The position numbers and the translations under genes were made by a program. From positions 118,917,206-118,981,205 of the forward strand of contig OZ038379.1 in the NCBI GenBank assembly GCA_964036045.1: a stretch of DNA of 64,000 bases, written 5' to 3'. This document shows, one piece after another, positions 51,501-64,000 of this stretch. Each line of letters starts with the position of its first letter. The first letter of the stretch is position 1. The DNA is from Eutreptiella sp. 'Long Island Sound 2002' (lineage: Eukaryota; Euglenozoa; Euglenophyceae; Eutreptiales; Eutreptiaceae). The notes beneath the pieces were generated by a model. That model saw only the letters and a program-made list of their open reading frames with translations, was not told the DNA's origin and ran no database searches.

Positions 51501-54500
51501 ACACACCAAAGCGGGGATTGTAAGTCCCTAATCCCAACTCAAGGGGCCACAACAAAGCGTGGATTGTGAGTCCCCACCCCAACTCAAGGGCCCAAACAAA
51601 CCGTGGCTTGTGATTCCCTAACCCCAACTCAAGGGGCCACGAAACAAACAATGGATTGTGAGTCCCTAACCCCAACTCAAGGGGCCACACCGAAGCGTGG
51701 ATTGTGAGTCCCCAACCCCAACTCAAGGGGCCACACCAAAGCGTGGATTGGGAGTCCCTAACCCCAACTCAAGGGGCCACACCAAAGCGGGGATTGTGAA
51801 TTCCTAACCCCAACACAAGGGGCAACGCTACAAAGCGTGGATTGTGAGTCCCTAACCCCAACTAAAGGGGCCTCACCAAAGCGTGGATTGTGAGTCCCTA
51901 ACCCCAACTCAAGGGGCCACACCAAAGCGTGGGTTGTGAGTCCGTACCCCCAACTGAAGAGGCGACAACAAAGCGGGGATTGTAAGTCCCTAACCCCAAC
52001 TCAAGGGGCCACAACAAAGCGTGGATTGTGAGTCCGTACCCCAACTCAAGGGCCCAAACAAACCGTGGCTTGTGATTCCCTAAGCTCAAGGGGCTAGACT
52101 GAAGCTTGGATTGTGAGTCCCTAACCCCAACTCAAGGGGCCACGCAACAAGGCGTGGATTGTGAGTCCCTAACCCCGACTCAAGGGGCCGCGCACCAAAG
52201 CGTGGATTGTGAGTCCTTAACCCCAACTCAAGCGGCCACACACCAAAGCGTGGATTGTGAGTCCCCTAACCACAACTCAAGGGGCCACACACCAAAGCGT
52301 GGATTGTGAGTCCCCAACCCCAACTGAAGGGGCCACGCAACAAAGCGTGGATTGTGAGTCCCTAACCCCAACTCAAGGGGCCACGCAACAAAGCGTGGAT
52401 TGTGAGTCCCTAACCCCAACTCAAGCGGCCACACACCAAAGCATGGATTGTGAGTCCGCTAACCACAACTCAAGGGGCCACACCGAAGCGTGGATTGTGA
52501 CTCCCTAACCCCAACTCAAGGGGCCACACACGAAAGCGTGGATTGTGAGTCCCTAACCCCAACTCAAGGGGCCACACCACAGCGTCGATTGTGAGTCCCT
52601 AACCCCACCTCCAGGGGCCTCACCAAAGCGTGGATTGTGAGTCCCTAACCCCAACTCCAGGGGCCTCACCAAAGCCCGGATTCTGGGTCCCGTGGATTGT
52701 AAGTCCCGAACCCCAACTCAAGGGGCCACACAAAAGCGTGCATTGTGAGTCCCGAACCCCAACTCTAGGGGCCTCACGAAAGTGTGGATTATGAGTCCCT
52801 AACCCCAACTCCAGGGGCCTCACCAAAGCGTGGGTTGTGAGTCCGTACCCCCAACTGAAGAGGCGACAACAAAGCGGGGATTGTAAGTCCCTAACCCCAA
52901 CTCAAGGGGCCACAACAAAGATTGGATTGTGAGTCCGTACCCCAACTCAAGGGCCCAAACAAACCGTGGCTTGTAATTCCCTAAGCTCAAGGGGCTAGAC
53001 TGAAGCCTGGATTGTGAGTCCCTAACCCCAACTCAAGGGGCCACGCAACAAAGCGTGGATTGTGAGTCCCTAACCCCGACTCAAGGGGCCACGCAACAAA
53101 GCGTGGATTGTGAGTCCTTAACTCCAACTCAAGGGGCCACGCAACAAAGCGTGGATTGTGAGCACCTAACCCCAACTCAAGCGGCCACACACCAAAGCGT
53201 GGATTGTGAGTCCCCTAACCACAACTCAAGGGGCCACACCGAAGCGTGGATTGTGAGTCCCTAACCCCTACGCAAGGGGCCACACACCAAAGCGTGGATT
53301 GTGAGTCCCCAACCCCAACTCAAGGGGCCACGCAACAAAGCGTGGATTGTGAGTCCCTAACCCCAACTCAAGGGGCCACGCAACAAAGCGTGGATTGTGA
53401 GTCCCTAACCCCAACTCAAGCGGCCACACACCAAAGCGTGGATTGTGAGTCCCCTAACCACAACTCAAGGGGCCACACCGAAGCGTGGATTGTGACTCCC
53501 TAACCCCAACTCAAGGGGCCACACACGAAAGCGTGGATTGTGAGTCCCTAACCCCAACTCAAGGGGCCACACCACAGCGTCGATTGTGAGTCCCTAACCC
53601 CACCTCCAGGGGCCTCACCAAAGCGTGGATTGTGAGTCCCTAACCCCAACTCCAGGGGCCTCACCAAAGCCCGGGTTCTGGGCCCCTACCTCCAACTGAA
53701 GGGGCCTCAACGAAGCGTGGATTGTAAGTCCCGAACCCCAACTCAAGGGGCCACACAAAAGCGTGCATTGTGAGTCCCGAACCCCAACTCTAGGGGCCTC
53801 ACGAAAGTGTGGATTGTGAGTCCCTAACCCCAACTCCAGGGGCCTCACCAAAGCGTGGGTTGTGAGTCCGTACCCCCAACTGAAAAGGCGACAACAAAGC
53901 GGGGATTGTAAGTCCCTAACCCCAACTCAAGGGGCCACAACAAAGCGTGGATTGTGAGTCGGTACCCCAACTCAAGGGCCCAAACAAACCGTGGCTTGTG
54001 ATTCCCTAAGCTCAAGGGGCTAGACTGAAGCTTCGATTGTGAGTCCCTAACCCCAACTCAAGGGGCCACGCAACAAAGCGTGGATTGTGAGTCCCTAACC
54101 CCGACTCAAGGGGCCGCGCACCAAAGCGTGGATTGTGAGTCCTTAACCCCAACTCAAGGGGCCACGCAACAAAGCGTGGATTGTGAGTCCCTAACCCCAA
54201 CTCAAGAGGCCACACACCAAAGCGTGGATTGTGAGTCCCCTAACCACAACTCAAGGGGCCACACCGAAGCGTGGATTGTGAGTCCCTAACCCCTACGCAA
54301 GGGGCCACACACGAAAGCGTGGATTGTGAGTCCCCAACCCCAACTCAAGGGGCCACGCAACAAAGCGTGGATTGTGAGTCCCTAACCCCAACTCAGGGGG
54401 CCACACCAAAGCGTGGTTTGTGAGTCGCCAACCCCAACTCCAGGGGCCTCACCAAAGCCCGGATTCATAGTCCCTAACCCCAACTGAAGGGGCTTCGACG

Positions 54501-56239
54501 AAGCGTGGATTGTAAGTCCCGAACCCCAACTCAAGGGGCCACACAAAAGCGTGCATTGCGAGTCCCTAACCCCAACTCCAGGGGCCTCACCAAAGCGTGG
54601 ATTGTGAGTCCCTAACCCCAACTCAAGGAGGCTCACCAAAGCGTGGATTGTGAGTCCCTACCCCAACTGAAAAGGCGACAACGAAGCGGGGATTGTAAGT
54701 CCCTAACCCCGATTCAAAATGGCACACCAAAGCGGGGATTGTGGATGCCTAACCCCAACTCCACGGGACAAGCAGCAAAGTGTGGATTGTGAGTCCCGGA
54801 CCGCAACTAAAGTTGCGTAGATTGTGAGTACCGTACCCCAACTCAAGCGGCCTTACAACAAAGCGTGGATGGTGAGTCCCTAACCTCGACTCAAGGGGCC
54901 ACATTGGAGGGTGGATTGTGAGTCCTGAACCCCAACTGAAGTTGCCGGATGGAAGCGTGGATTGTGAGTCCCCAAGCCCAATTCAAGGGGCTAGACTGAA
55001 GCTTGGATTGTGAGTCCCTAACCCCAACTGAAGAGGGCAGGCAACAAAGCGTTGATTGTGAGTCCGTGACCCCAACTCCAGGGGCCACACCGAAGTGTGG
55101 AGTGTGAGTCCCTAACCCCAACTCAAGGGGCCACACCATAGCGTGGATCGTGAGGCCCCAACCACAACTCCAAGGGCCTCACCAAAGAGTGGATTGTGAG
55201 TCCCTATCCCCACCTCAAGGGCCACAACGAAGCGTGGATTGTAAGTCCCTAACCCCAACTCAAGGGGCCACACCAAAGCGGGGATTGTGAATCCCTAACC
55301 CCAACTCAAGGGCCCACACCAAAGCGTGGATTGTGAGTCCCCAACCACAACTCAAGGGGCCACGCCACAAAGCGTGGATTGGGAGTCCCTAAACCCAACT
55401 CAAGGGGCCACGCAACGAAGCGTGGATTGTGAGTCCCCTAACCACAACTCAAGGGGCCACACACCAAAGCGTGGATTGTGAGTCCCCTAATCACAACTCA
55501 AGGGGCCTCACCAAAGCCCAGATTCTGAGTCCCTAACCCCAACTGAAGGGGCCTCAACGAAGCGTGGATTGTAAGTCCCGAACCCCAAGTCAAGGGGCCA
55601 CACCAAAGCGTGGATTGTGAGTCCCTAACCCCAACTCCAGGGGCCTCACCAAAGCGTGGATTGTGAGTCCCTAACCCCAACTCAAGGAGCCTCACCAAAG
55701 CGTGGATTGTGAGTCTCTACCCCCAACTGAAAAGGCGACAACGAAGCGGGGATTGTAAGTCCCTAACCCCATTTCAAGATGGCACACCAAAGCGGGGATT
55801 GTGGATGCCTAACCCCAACTCTAGGGGACACGCAGCAAAGTGTGGATTGTGAGTCCCTAACCGCAACTGAAGTGGTGTAGATTGCTAGTACCGTACCCCA
55901 ACTCAAGCGGCCTTGCAACAAAGCGTGGATGGTGAGTCCCTAACCTCGACTCAAGGGGCCACACTAAGCATGGTTTGTGATTCTCTAAAACCAGCTCAAG
56001 GGGCCACACCGAAGCGTGGATTGTGAGTCCCAAACCTACATTCAAGGGGCTAACCCCAACTCCAGGTGCCAGGCAACAAGGCATTGATTGTGAGTCCCTA
56101 ACCCCGGCTCAAGGGGCCACATCGGAGCGTGGATTGTGAGTCCTCAACCCCAACTCAAGGGGCCGGATCGTGGATTGTGAGTCCCCAAGCCCAATTCAAG
56201 GGGATAGACTGAGGCTTGGATTGTGAGTCCCTAACCCCA

Positions 56240-57560
56240 ACTCAAGAGGCCAGGCAACAAAGCGTTGATTGTGAGTCCCTAACCCCAACTCCAGGGGCCA
56301 CACCGAAGTGTGGAGTGTGAGTCCCTAACCCCAACTCAAGGGGCCACACCAAAGCGTGGATTGTGAGGCCCCAACCACAACTCCAAGGGCCTCACCAAAG
56401 AGTGGATTGTGAGTCCCTAACCCCAACTCAGGGGCCACACCGAAGCGTGGATTGTAAGTCCCTAACCCCAACTCAAGGGGCCACACCAAAGCGGGGATTG
56501 TGAATCCCTAACCCCAACTCAAGGGGCCACACCAAAGCGTGGATTGTGAGTCCCCAACCACAATTCAAGGGGCCACGCAACAAAGCGTGGATTGGGAGTC
56601 CCTAAACCCAACTCAAGGGGCCACGCAACGAAGGGTGGATTGTGATTCCCTAACCCCAACTCAAGGGGCCACACCAAAGCGGGGATTGTGAACCCCTAAC
56701 CCCAACACAAGGGGCAACGCAACAAAGCGTGGATTGTGAGTCCCTAACCCCAACTCAAGGGGCCACACCGAAGCGTGGATTGTGAGTCCCTAACCCCAAC
56801 TCAAGGGGCCTCACCAAAGCGTGGATTGTGAGTCCCTAACCCCAACTCAAGAGGCCAGGCAACAAAGCGTTGATTGTGAGTCCCTAACCCCAACTCCAGG
56901 GGCCACACCGAAGTGTGGAGTGTGAGTCCCTAACCCCAACTCAAGGGGCCACACCAAAGCGTGGATTGTGAGGCCCCAACCACAACTCCAAGGGCCTCAC
57001 CAAAGAGTGGATTGTGAGTCCCTAACCCCAACTCAGGGGCCACACCGAAGCGTGGATTGTAAGTCCCTAACCCCAACTCAAGGGGCCACACCAAAGCGGG
57101 GATTGTGAATCCCTAACCCCAACTCAAGGGGCCACACCAAAGCGTGGATTGTGAGTCCCCAACCACAATTCAAGGGGCCACGCAACAAAGCGTGGATTGG
57201 GAGTCCCTAAACCCAACTCAAGGGGCCACGCAACGAAGGGTGGATTGTGATTCCCTAACCCCAACTCAAGGGGCCACACCAAAGCGGGGATTGTGAACCC
57301 CTAACCCCAACACAAGGGGCAACGCAACAAAGCGTGGATTGTGAGTCCCTAACCCCAACTCAAGGGGCCACACCGAAGCGTGGATTGTGAGTCCCTAACC
57401 CCAACTCAAGGGGCCTCACCAAAGCGTGGATTGTGAGTCCCTAACCCCAACTCCAGGGGCCTCTCCAAAGCGTGGATTGTGAGTCCCTAACCCCAACTCA
57501 AGAGGCCAGGCAACAAAGCGTTGATTGTGAGTCCCTAACCCCAACTCCAGGGGCCACACC
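56240..57560. repeat. Higher-order satellite repeat, about 605-651-bp period
   Basis: The AGAGGCCAGGCAACAAAGCG variant and its neighbours recur at about 56245, 56850 and 57501. The second interval is one 46-bp monomer longer. Confidence 0.8.
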
Positions 57561-60500
57561 GAAGTGTGGAGTGTGAGTCCTTAACCCCTACTCAAGGGGC
57601 CACAACGAAGCGTGGATTGTAAGTCCCTAACCCCAACTCAAGGGGCCACACCAAAGCGGGAATTGTGAATCCCTAACCCCAACTCAAGGGGCCACACCAA
57701 AGCGTGGATTGTGAGTCCCTAACCCCAACTCAGGGGCCACAACGAAGCGTGGATTGTAAGTCCCTAACCCCAACTCAAGGGGCCACACCAAAGCGGGGAT
57801 TATGAATCCCTAACCCCAACTCAAGGGCCCACACCAAAGCGTGGATTGTGAGTCCCCAACCACAACTCAAGGGGCCACGCCACAAAGCGTGGATTGGGAG
57901 TCCCTAAACCCAACTCAAGGGGCCACGCAACGAAGCGTGGATTGTGAGTCCCCTAACCACAACTCAAGGGGCCACACACCAAAGCGTGGATTGTGAGTCC
58001 CCTGATCACAACTCAAGGGGCCACACCGAAGCGTGGATTGTGAGTCCCAAACCCCAACTCAAGGGGCAACACACGAAAGCGTGGATTGTGAGTCCTTAAC
58101 CCCAACTCAAGGGGCCACACCAAAGCGTCGATTGTGAGTCCCTAACCCCAACTCAAGGAGCAACGCAACAAAGCGTGGATTGTGAGTCCCTAACCCCAAC
58201 TCAAGGGGCCACACACCAAAGCGTCGATTGTGAGTCCCCCAACCACAACTCAAGGGGCCACACCGAAGCGTGGATTGTGAGTCCCTAACCCCTACGCAAG
58301 GGGCCACACCAAAGCGTGGATTGTGAGTCCCCAACCCCAACTCCAAGGGCCTCACCAAAGCCCAGATTCTGAGTCCCTAACCCCAACTGAAGGGGCCTCA
58401 ACGAAGCGTGGATTGTAAGTCCCGAACCCCAAGTCAAGGGGCCACACCAAAGCGTGGATTGCGAGTCCCTAACCCCAACTCCAGGGGCCTCACCAAAGCG
58501 TGGATTGTGAGTCCCTAACCCCAACTCCAAGGGCCTCACCAAAGCGTGGATTGTGAGTCCCTAACCCCAACTCAAGGAGCCTCACCAAAGCGTGGATTGT
58601 GAGTCTCTACCCCCAACTGAAAAGGCGACAAGGAAGCGGGGATTGTAAGTCCCTAACCCCATTTCAAGATGGCACACCAAAGCGGGGATTGTGGATGCCT
58701 AACCCCAACTCTAGGGGACACGCAGCAAAGTGTGGATTGTGAGTCCCTAACCGCAACTAAAGTTGCGTAGATTGTGAGTACCGTACCCCGACTCAAGCGG
58801 CCTTGCAACAAAGCGTGGATGGTGAGTCCCTAACCTCGACTCAAGGGGCCACACTAAGCATGGTTTGTGATTCTCTAAAACCAGCTCAAGGGGCCACACC
58901 GAAGCGTGGATTGTGAGTCCCAAACCTACGTTCAAGGGGCTAACCCCAACTCCAGGTGCCAGGCAACAAGGCATTGATTGTGAGTCCCTAACCCCGGCTC
59001 AAGGGGCCACATCGGAGCGTGGATTGTGAGTCCTCAACCCCAACTCAAGGGGCCGGATCGTGGATTGTGAGTCCCCAAGCCCAATTCAAGGGGATAGACT
59101 GAGGCTTGGATTGTGAGTCCCTAACCCCAAATCAAGAGGCCAGGCAGAAAGCGTTGATTGTGAGTCCCTAACCCCAACTCCAGGGGCCACACCGAAGCGT
59201 GGAGTGTGAGTCCCTAACCCCTACTCGAGGGGCCACACCGAAGCGTGGATTGTGAGTCCCCAACCCCAACTCAAGGGGCCACACCAAAGCGTGGATTGTG
59301 AGGCCCCAACCACAACTCCAAGGGCCTCACCAAAGAGTGGATTGTAAGTCCCTAACCCCAACTCGGGGGCCACAACGAAGCGTGGATTGTAAGTCCCTAA
59401 CCCCAACTCAAGGGGCCACACCAAAGCGGGGATTGTGAATCCCTAACCCCAACTCAAGGGGCCACACCAAAGCGTGGATTGTGAGTTCCCAACCACAACT
59501 CAAAGGGCCACGCAACAAAGCGTGGATCGGGAGTCCCTAACCCCAACTCAAGGGGCCACGCAACGAAGCGTGGATTGTGATTCCCTAACCCCAACTCAAG
59601 CGGCCACACACCAAAGCGGGGATTGTGAGTCCCTAACCCCAACACAAGGGGCAACGCAACAAAGCGTGGATTGTGAGTCCGTAACCCCAACTCAAGGGGC
59701 CACACCAAAGCGTGGATTGTGAGTCCCTAACCCCAACTCCAGGGGCCTCACCAAAGCGTGGATTGTGAGTCCCTAACCCCAACTCAAGGGGCCTCACCAA
59801 AGCGTGGATTGTGAGTCCCTACCCCCAACTGAAGAGGCGACAACGAAGCGGGGATTGTAAGTCCCTAACCCCATTTCAAGATGGCACACCAAAGCGGGGA
59901 TTGTGGATGCCTAACCCCAACTCTAGGGGACACGCAGCAAAGTGTGGATTGTGAGTCCCTAACGGCAACTGAAGTGGTGTAGATTGCTAGTACCGTACCC
60001 CAACTCAAGCGGCCTTGCAACAAAGCGTGGATGGTGAGTCCCTAACCTCGACTCAAGGGGTCACACTAAGCGTGGTTTGTGACTCTCTAAAACCAGCTCA
60101 AGGGGCCACACCGGAGCGTGGATTGTGAGTCCCAAACCTACATTCAATGGAGCTAAACCGAAGCTTGGATTGTGAGTCCCTAACCCCAACTCAAGAGGCC
60201 AGGCAACAAAGCGTTGATTGTGAGTCCTCAACCCCAACTCCAGGGGCCACACCGAAGTGTGGAGTGTGAGTCCCCAACCCCTACTCAAGGGGCCACACCG
60301 AAGCGTGGATTGTGAGTCCCAAGCCCCAACTCAAGGGGCCACACCAAAGCGTGGATTGTGAGTCCCCAACCACAACTCCAGGGGCCTCACCAAAGAGTGG
60401 ATTGTGAGTCCCTAACCCCAACTCAAGGGGCCACACCAAATCGGGGATTGTGAATCCCTAACCCCAACTCAAGGGGCCACACCAAAGCGTGGACTGTGAG

Positions 60501-61631
60501 TCCCCAACCACAACTCAAGGGGCCACGCAACAAAGTGTGGATTGTGAGGCCCTAACCCCAACTCAAGGGGCCACACCAAAGCGGGGATTGTGAATCCCTA
60601 ACCCCAACACAAGGGGCAACGCAACAAAGCGTGGATTGTGAGTCCCTAACCCCAACTCAAGGGGCCACACCAAAGCGTGGATTGCGAGTCCGTAACCCCA
60701 ACTCAAGGGGCCTCACCAAAGCGCGGATTGTGAGTCCCTAACCCCAACTCCGGGGGCCTCTCCAAAGCATGGATTGTGAGTCCCTAACCCCAACTCAAGG
60801 ACGCTCACTAAAGCGTGGATTCTGAGTCCCTACCCCCAACTGAAGAGGCGACAACGAAGCGGGGATTGTAAGTCCCTAACCCCAATTCAAGATGGCACAC
60901 CAAAGCGGGGATTGTGGATGCCTAACCCCAACTCCAGGGGACACGCAGCAAAGTGTGGATTGTGAGCCCCTAACCGCAACTAAAGTTGCGTAGATTGTGA
61001 GTACCGTACCCCAACTCAAGCGGCCTTGCAACAAAGCGTGGATGGTGAGTCCCTAACCTCGACTCAAGGGGCCACACTAAGCGTGGTTTGTGACTCTCTA
61101 AAACCGGCTCAAGGGGCCACACCGAAGCGTGGATTGTGAGTCCCAAACCTAAATTCAAGGGGCTAAACCGAAGCTTGGATTGTGAGTCCCTAACCCCAAC
61201 TCCAGGTGCCAGGCAACAAAGCGTTGATTGTGAGTCCCTAACCCCGGCTCAAGGGGCCACATCGGAGCGTGGATTGTGAGTCCTCAACCCCAACTCAAGG
61301 GGCCGGATCGAAGTGTGGATTGTGAGTACCCACCCCCAATTCAAGGGGCTAGACCGAAGCTTGGATTGTGAGTCCCTAACCCCAACTCAAGGGGCAAGGC
61401 AACAAAGCGTTGATTGGGAGGCCCTAACCCCAACTCCAGGGGCCACACCCAAGCGTGGCTTGTGAGTCCCTAACCCCAACTCAAGGGGCCACACCGAAGT
61501 GTGGAGTGTGAGTCCCAAACCCCTACTCAAGGGGCCACACCGAAGCGTGGATTATGAGTCCCTAACCCCAAATCAAGGGGCCACACTGAAGTGTGGACTA
61601 AGAGTTCCTAACCCCAACTCGAGGGGCAACG

Positions 61632-62278
61632 TTGGGGTTAGGAACTCACAATCCACACTTCAGTGTGGCCCCTTGATTTGGGGTCAGGGACTCACAATCC
61701 ACGCTTTGTTGCGTGGCCCCTTGAGTTGGAGTTAGGGACTCACAATCCACCCTTTGTTGGGTGGCCCCTCGAGTTAGAGTTAGTGATTCACAATCAAGTC
61801 TTTGTTGCCACGCCCCTTGCGTTGGGGTTAGGGACTCACAATCCAAGCTTCGGTCTAGGCCCTTGAACTGGGGTTTGGGACTCGCAATTCACGCTTCGGT
61901 GTGGCCCCTTGAGTTGGGTTTAGGGACTCACAATCCACGCTTCGGTGTGGCCCCTTGAGTTGGGGTTAGCGACTAAGACTCCACTCTTTGTTGCGTGGCC
62001 CCCGGAGGTGGGGTTAGGCACTCACAATCCACGCTTTGGTGTGGCCCCTTGAGTTGGAGTTGGGGACTCACATTCCACGCTTTGTTGCGTTGCCCCTTGA
62101 TTTGGGGTTAGGGACTCACAATCCACGCTTCGGTGTGGCTGCTTGTGTTGGGGTTAGCGACTCACAATCCACGCTTTGTTGCGTGGCCCCCGGAGGTGGG
62201 GTTAGGGACTCACAATCCACGCTTTGGTGTGGCCCCTTGAGTTGGAGTTGGGGACTCACCTTCCACGCTTTGTTGTGT
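61632..62278 (-). repeat. Reverse-oriented satellite block of 647 bp with 17-bp direct flanks
   Basis: The monomers here read on the minus strand. Both junctions carry the same 17-mer CAACTCGAGGGGCAACG (61615-61631 and 62279-62295). At the left junction the flanking monomers form a long inverted repeat about the 12-nt spacer. The right junction is also palindromic. Confidence 0.85.
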
Positions 62279-63614
62279 CAACTCGAGGGGCAACGGAAGC
62301 AAAGCGTGGAATGTGAGTCCCCAACCCCAACTCAAGGGGCACCACCAAACCGTGCATTGTGAGTGCCTAACCCCACCTCCGGGGGCCACGCAACAACGCG
62401 TGGATTGTGAGTCGCTAACCCCAACTCAAGGGGCCACACCGAAGCGTGGATTGTGAGTCCCTAACCCCACCTCCGGGGGCCACGCAACAAAGAGTGGATT
62501 CTGAGTCGCTAACCACCCCAACTCAAGCGGCCACGTACCAAAGCGTGGATTGTGAGTCCCTAACCCCAACTCAAGGGGCCACACACCAAAGCGTGGATTG
62601 TGAGTCCCTAACCCCAACTCAAGTGGCCACGCAACACAACGTGGATTGTGAGTCCCCAACCCCAACTCCAGGGGCAACGCAACAAAGCGTGGATTGTGAA
62701 TCCCTAACCCCAACTCAAGGGGCCACCCCAAAGCGTTGATTGTGAGTCCCTAACCCCAACTCAAGGGGCCACGCAACAAAGCGTGGATTGTCAGTCCCTA
62801 ACCCCAACTCAAGGGGCCACACACCAAAGCGTGGATTGTGAGTCCCTAACCCCAGCTCAAGGGGCCACGCAACAATGCGTGGATTGTCAGGCCCTAACCC
62901 CAACTCCAGGGGCAACGCAACAAAGCTTGGATTGCGAGTGCCTAACCCTAATCCTAACTCAAGGCCCTCACCGAAGCGTGGATTGTGAGTCACGAGGGCA
63001 CGTCGAAGCGGGGATTGTGAGTCCCTAACCCCAACTGAAGGAGCTCGACCAAAGCTTTGAATTGTGAGTCCCTAACCCCAACTGCAGGGCCAGGCAACAA
63101 AGCGTTGATTGTGAGTCCCTCAACCCAACTCGAGGGGCCACACACCATAGCGTGCATTGTAAGTCCGGAACCCGAACTTAAGAGCGTGGATTGTGAATCC
63201 CTAACCCCAACTCAAGGGGCCAAAACAAAGCGTGGATTGTGAATCCCTAACCCCAACTCAAGGGGCCACACCGAAGCGTGGATTGTGAGTCCCTAACCCA
63301 GACTCGAGGGGCCACAGAAGATACCGTTGCATGTGAGTCCCTAACCCCAACTCAAGGCGTCAGACCGAAGTGTGGATTGTGAGTCCCTGGCCCCAACGGA
63401 AGATGCCACGCAACGAAACGCGGATTGTGAGTCCCTAATCCCAACTCAATGGCAACGCAACAAAGCGTGGATTGTGAGTCCCTAGCCGCAACTCAAGGGG
63501 CAACGCAACAAAGCATGGATTGTGAGTCCCTAACGCCAATTCGAGGGGCCAGGCAAAAAAGTGTGGATTGCGAGTCCCTAACCCCAACTCAAGGGGCCAC
63601 GCAACAAAGCGTGC

Positions 63615-63672
63615 AAAAGAGAAGCAATAAAGACAGAAAGACCGCAGTGCGCTTGTCCCCGAAAAAACGTGG
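63615..63672. other. Short non-satellite insert in the array
   Basis: About 60 bp (AAAGAGAAGCAATAAAGACA onwards) interrupt the monomer pattern, which resumes with CCAAAGCTTGGATTGTGAG. Its origin is unknown. Confidence 0.6.
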
Positions 63673-64000
63673 CGCTACCAAAGCTTGGATTGTGAGTTCC
63701 CAACCAACTCAAGCGGCCATGCAACAAAGTGTTGATTGTGAGTCCCTAACCCCAACTCCAGGGGCCACACACCAAAGCGTGCATTGTGAGTGCCTAACCC
63801 CATCTGGGGGGGCCACGCAACAAAGCGTGGATTGTGAGTCCCTAACCCCAACTGATGGGGCCACACCGAAGCGTGGATTGTGAATCCCTAACCCCAACTC
63901 GAGGGGCCATGGAAGAAACCGTGGAATGTGAGTACCTAACCCCAACTCAAGGCGCCAGACCGAAGTGTGAATTGTGAGTCCCTGACCCCAACACAAGGGG

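Larger units (their letters stand above)
39126..64000. repeat. 46/48-bp satellite array, right part, to the window end
   Basis: Continuous array of the same monomers as 30545-32557, almost all in plus orientation. Blocks are arranged in higher-order repeats: a 140-bp triple monomer duplicated at 40041, a unit of about 1,032 bp at 47.1 and 48.2 kb (again at 51.1 kb), units of about 605-651 bp at 56.2-57.5 kb, and a unit of about 2.89 kb at 55.9 and 58.7 kb. A reverse block lies at 61632-62278 and a non-satellite insert near 63615. The many ORFs encode 16-residue repeats from the 48-bp monomers (VDCESLTPTQGATQQS on plus, WPLELGLGTHNPRFVA on minus) and are not genes. Confidence 0.97.

Noticed and set aside
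43152-54289. Many VDCESLTPTQGATQQS-type and WPLELGLGTHNPRFVA-type repeat proteins
   Set aside because: The 48-bp monomer equals 16 codons and keeps frames open on both strands; 46-bp monomers break them. No start or regulatory context.

Overview
The window is eukaryotic nuclear repeat DNA; no intact host gene was found. It is filled by GC-rich non-LTR retrotransposons (LINEs), tandem satellites and TA or GTAT microsatellites. The style (large GC-rich LINEs, vast satellite, no dense genes) suits a large protist or algal genome such as a dinoflagellate. Nothing seen fixes the taxon, so that is only a guess.

Region 1 (1-23.6 kb) holds two closely similar, head-to-tail copies of one LINE family (here LINE-A), both on the minus strand and about 12.64 kb apart. 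Reconstructed 5' to 3', LINE-A encodes: ORF1, with a degenerate CCCH finger and a Ulp1/C48-like cysteine protease; ORF2, a gag-like protein with a C-x10-C-x13-H-x11-H finger; ORF3, an APE-type endonuclease plus reverse transcriptase with a YCDD box; and ORF4, a divergent RNase H, a CCHC knuckle and a long C-terminal part of unknown function. In copies 1 and 2 all four modules lie in one reading frame, separated by single stop codons. Copy 1 has a 906-bp internal inversion of ORF2. Copy 2 has a 256-bp and a 22-bp deletion, a nonsense codon and a protease Cys-to-Ser change. A 204-bp TA-flanked palindrome follows the broken 5' end of copy 1.

Region 2 (23.6-30.5 kb) is a lower-GC mosaic. It has two long direct repeats with internal 162-bp subrepeats, a satellite of about 115 bp with 12 core copies, a J-domain (HPDKN) gene fragment, small dispersed repeats and GTAT microsatellites. 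It ends with a plus-strand fragment of a diverged LINE-A relative (copy 3) covering ORF2 and the start of the endonuclease.

Region 3 (30.5-64 kb) is one satellite array of 46/48-bp monomers. It has higher-order repeats and two blocks in reverse orientation. A second LINE (LINE-B, 32.56-39.13 kb, minus strand) is inserted in it. LINE-B keeps a fully open 506-residue ORF1, but its endonuclease-RT-RNase H ORF is broken by many stops and several frameshifts.

The most unusual object is LINE-A: a Ulp1-like protease, four co-framed modules split by lone stops, and a long uncharacterised C-terminus. Domain calls are by eye from motifs; no homology search was possible.
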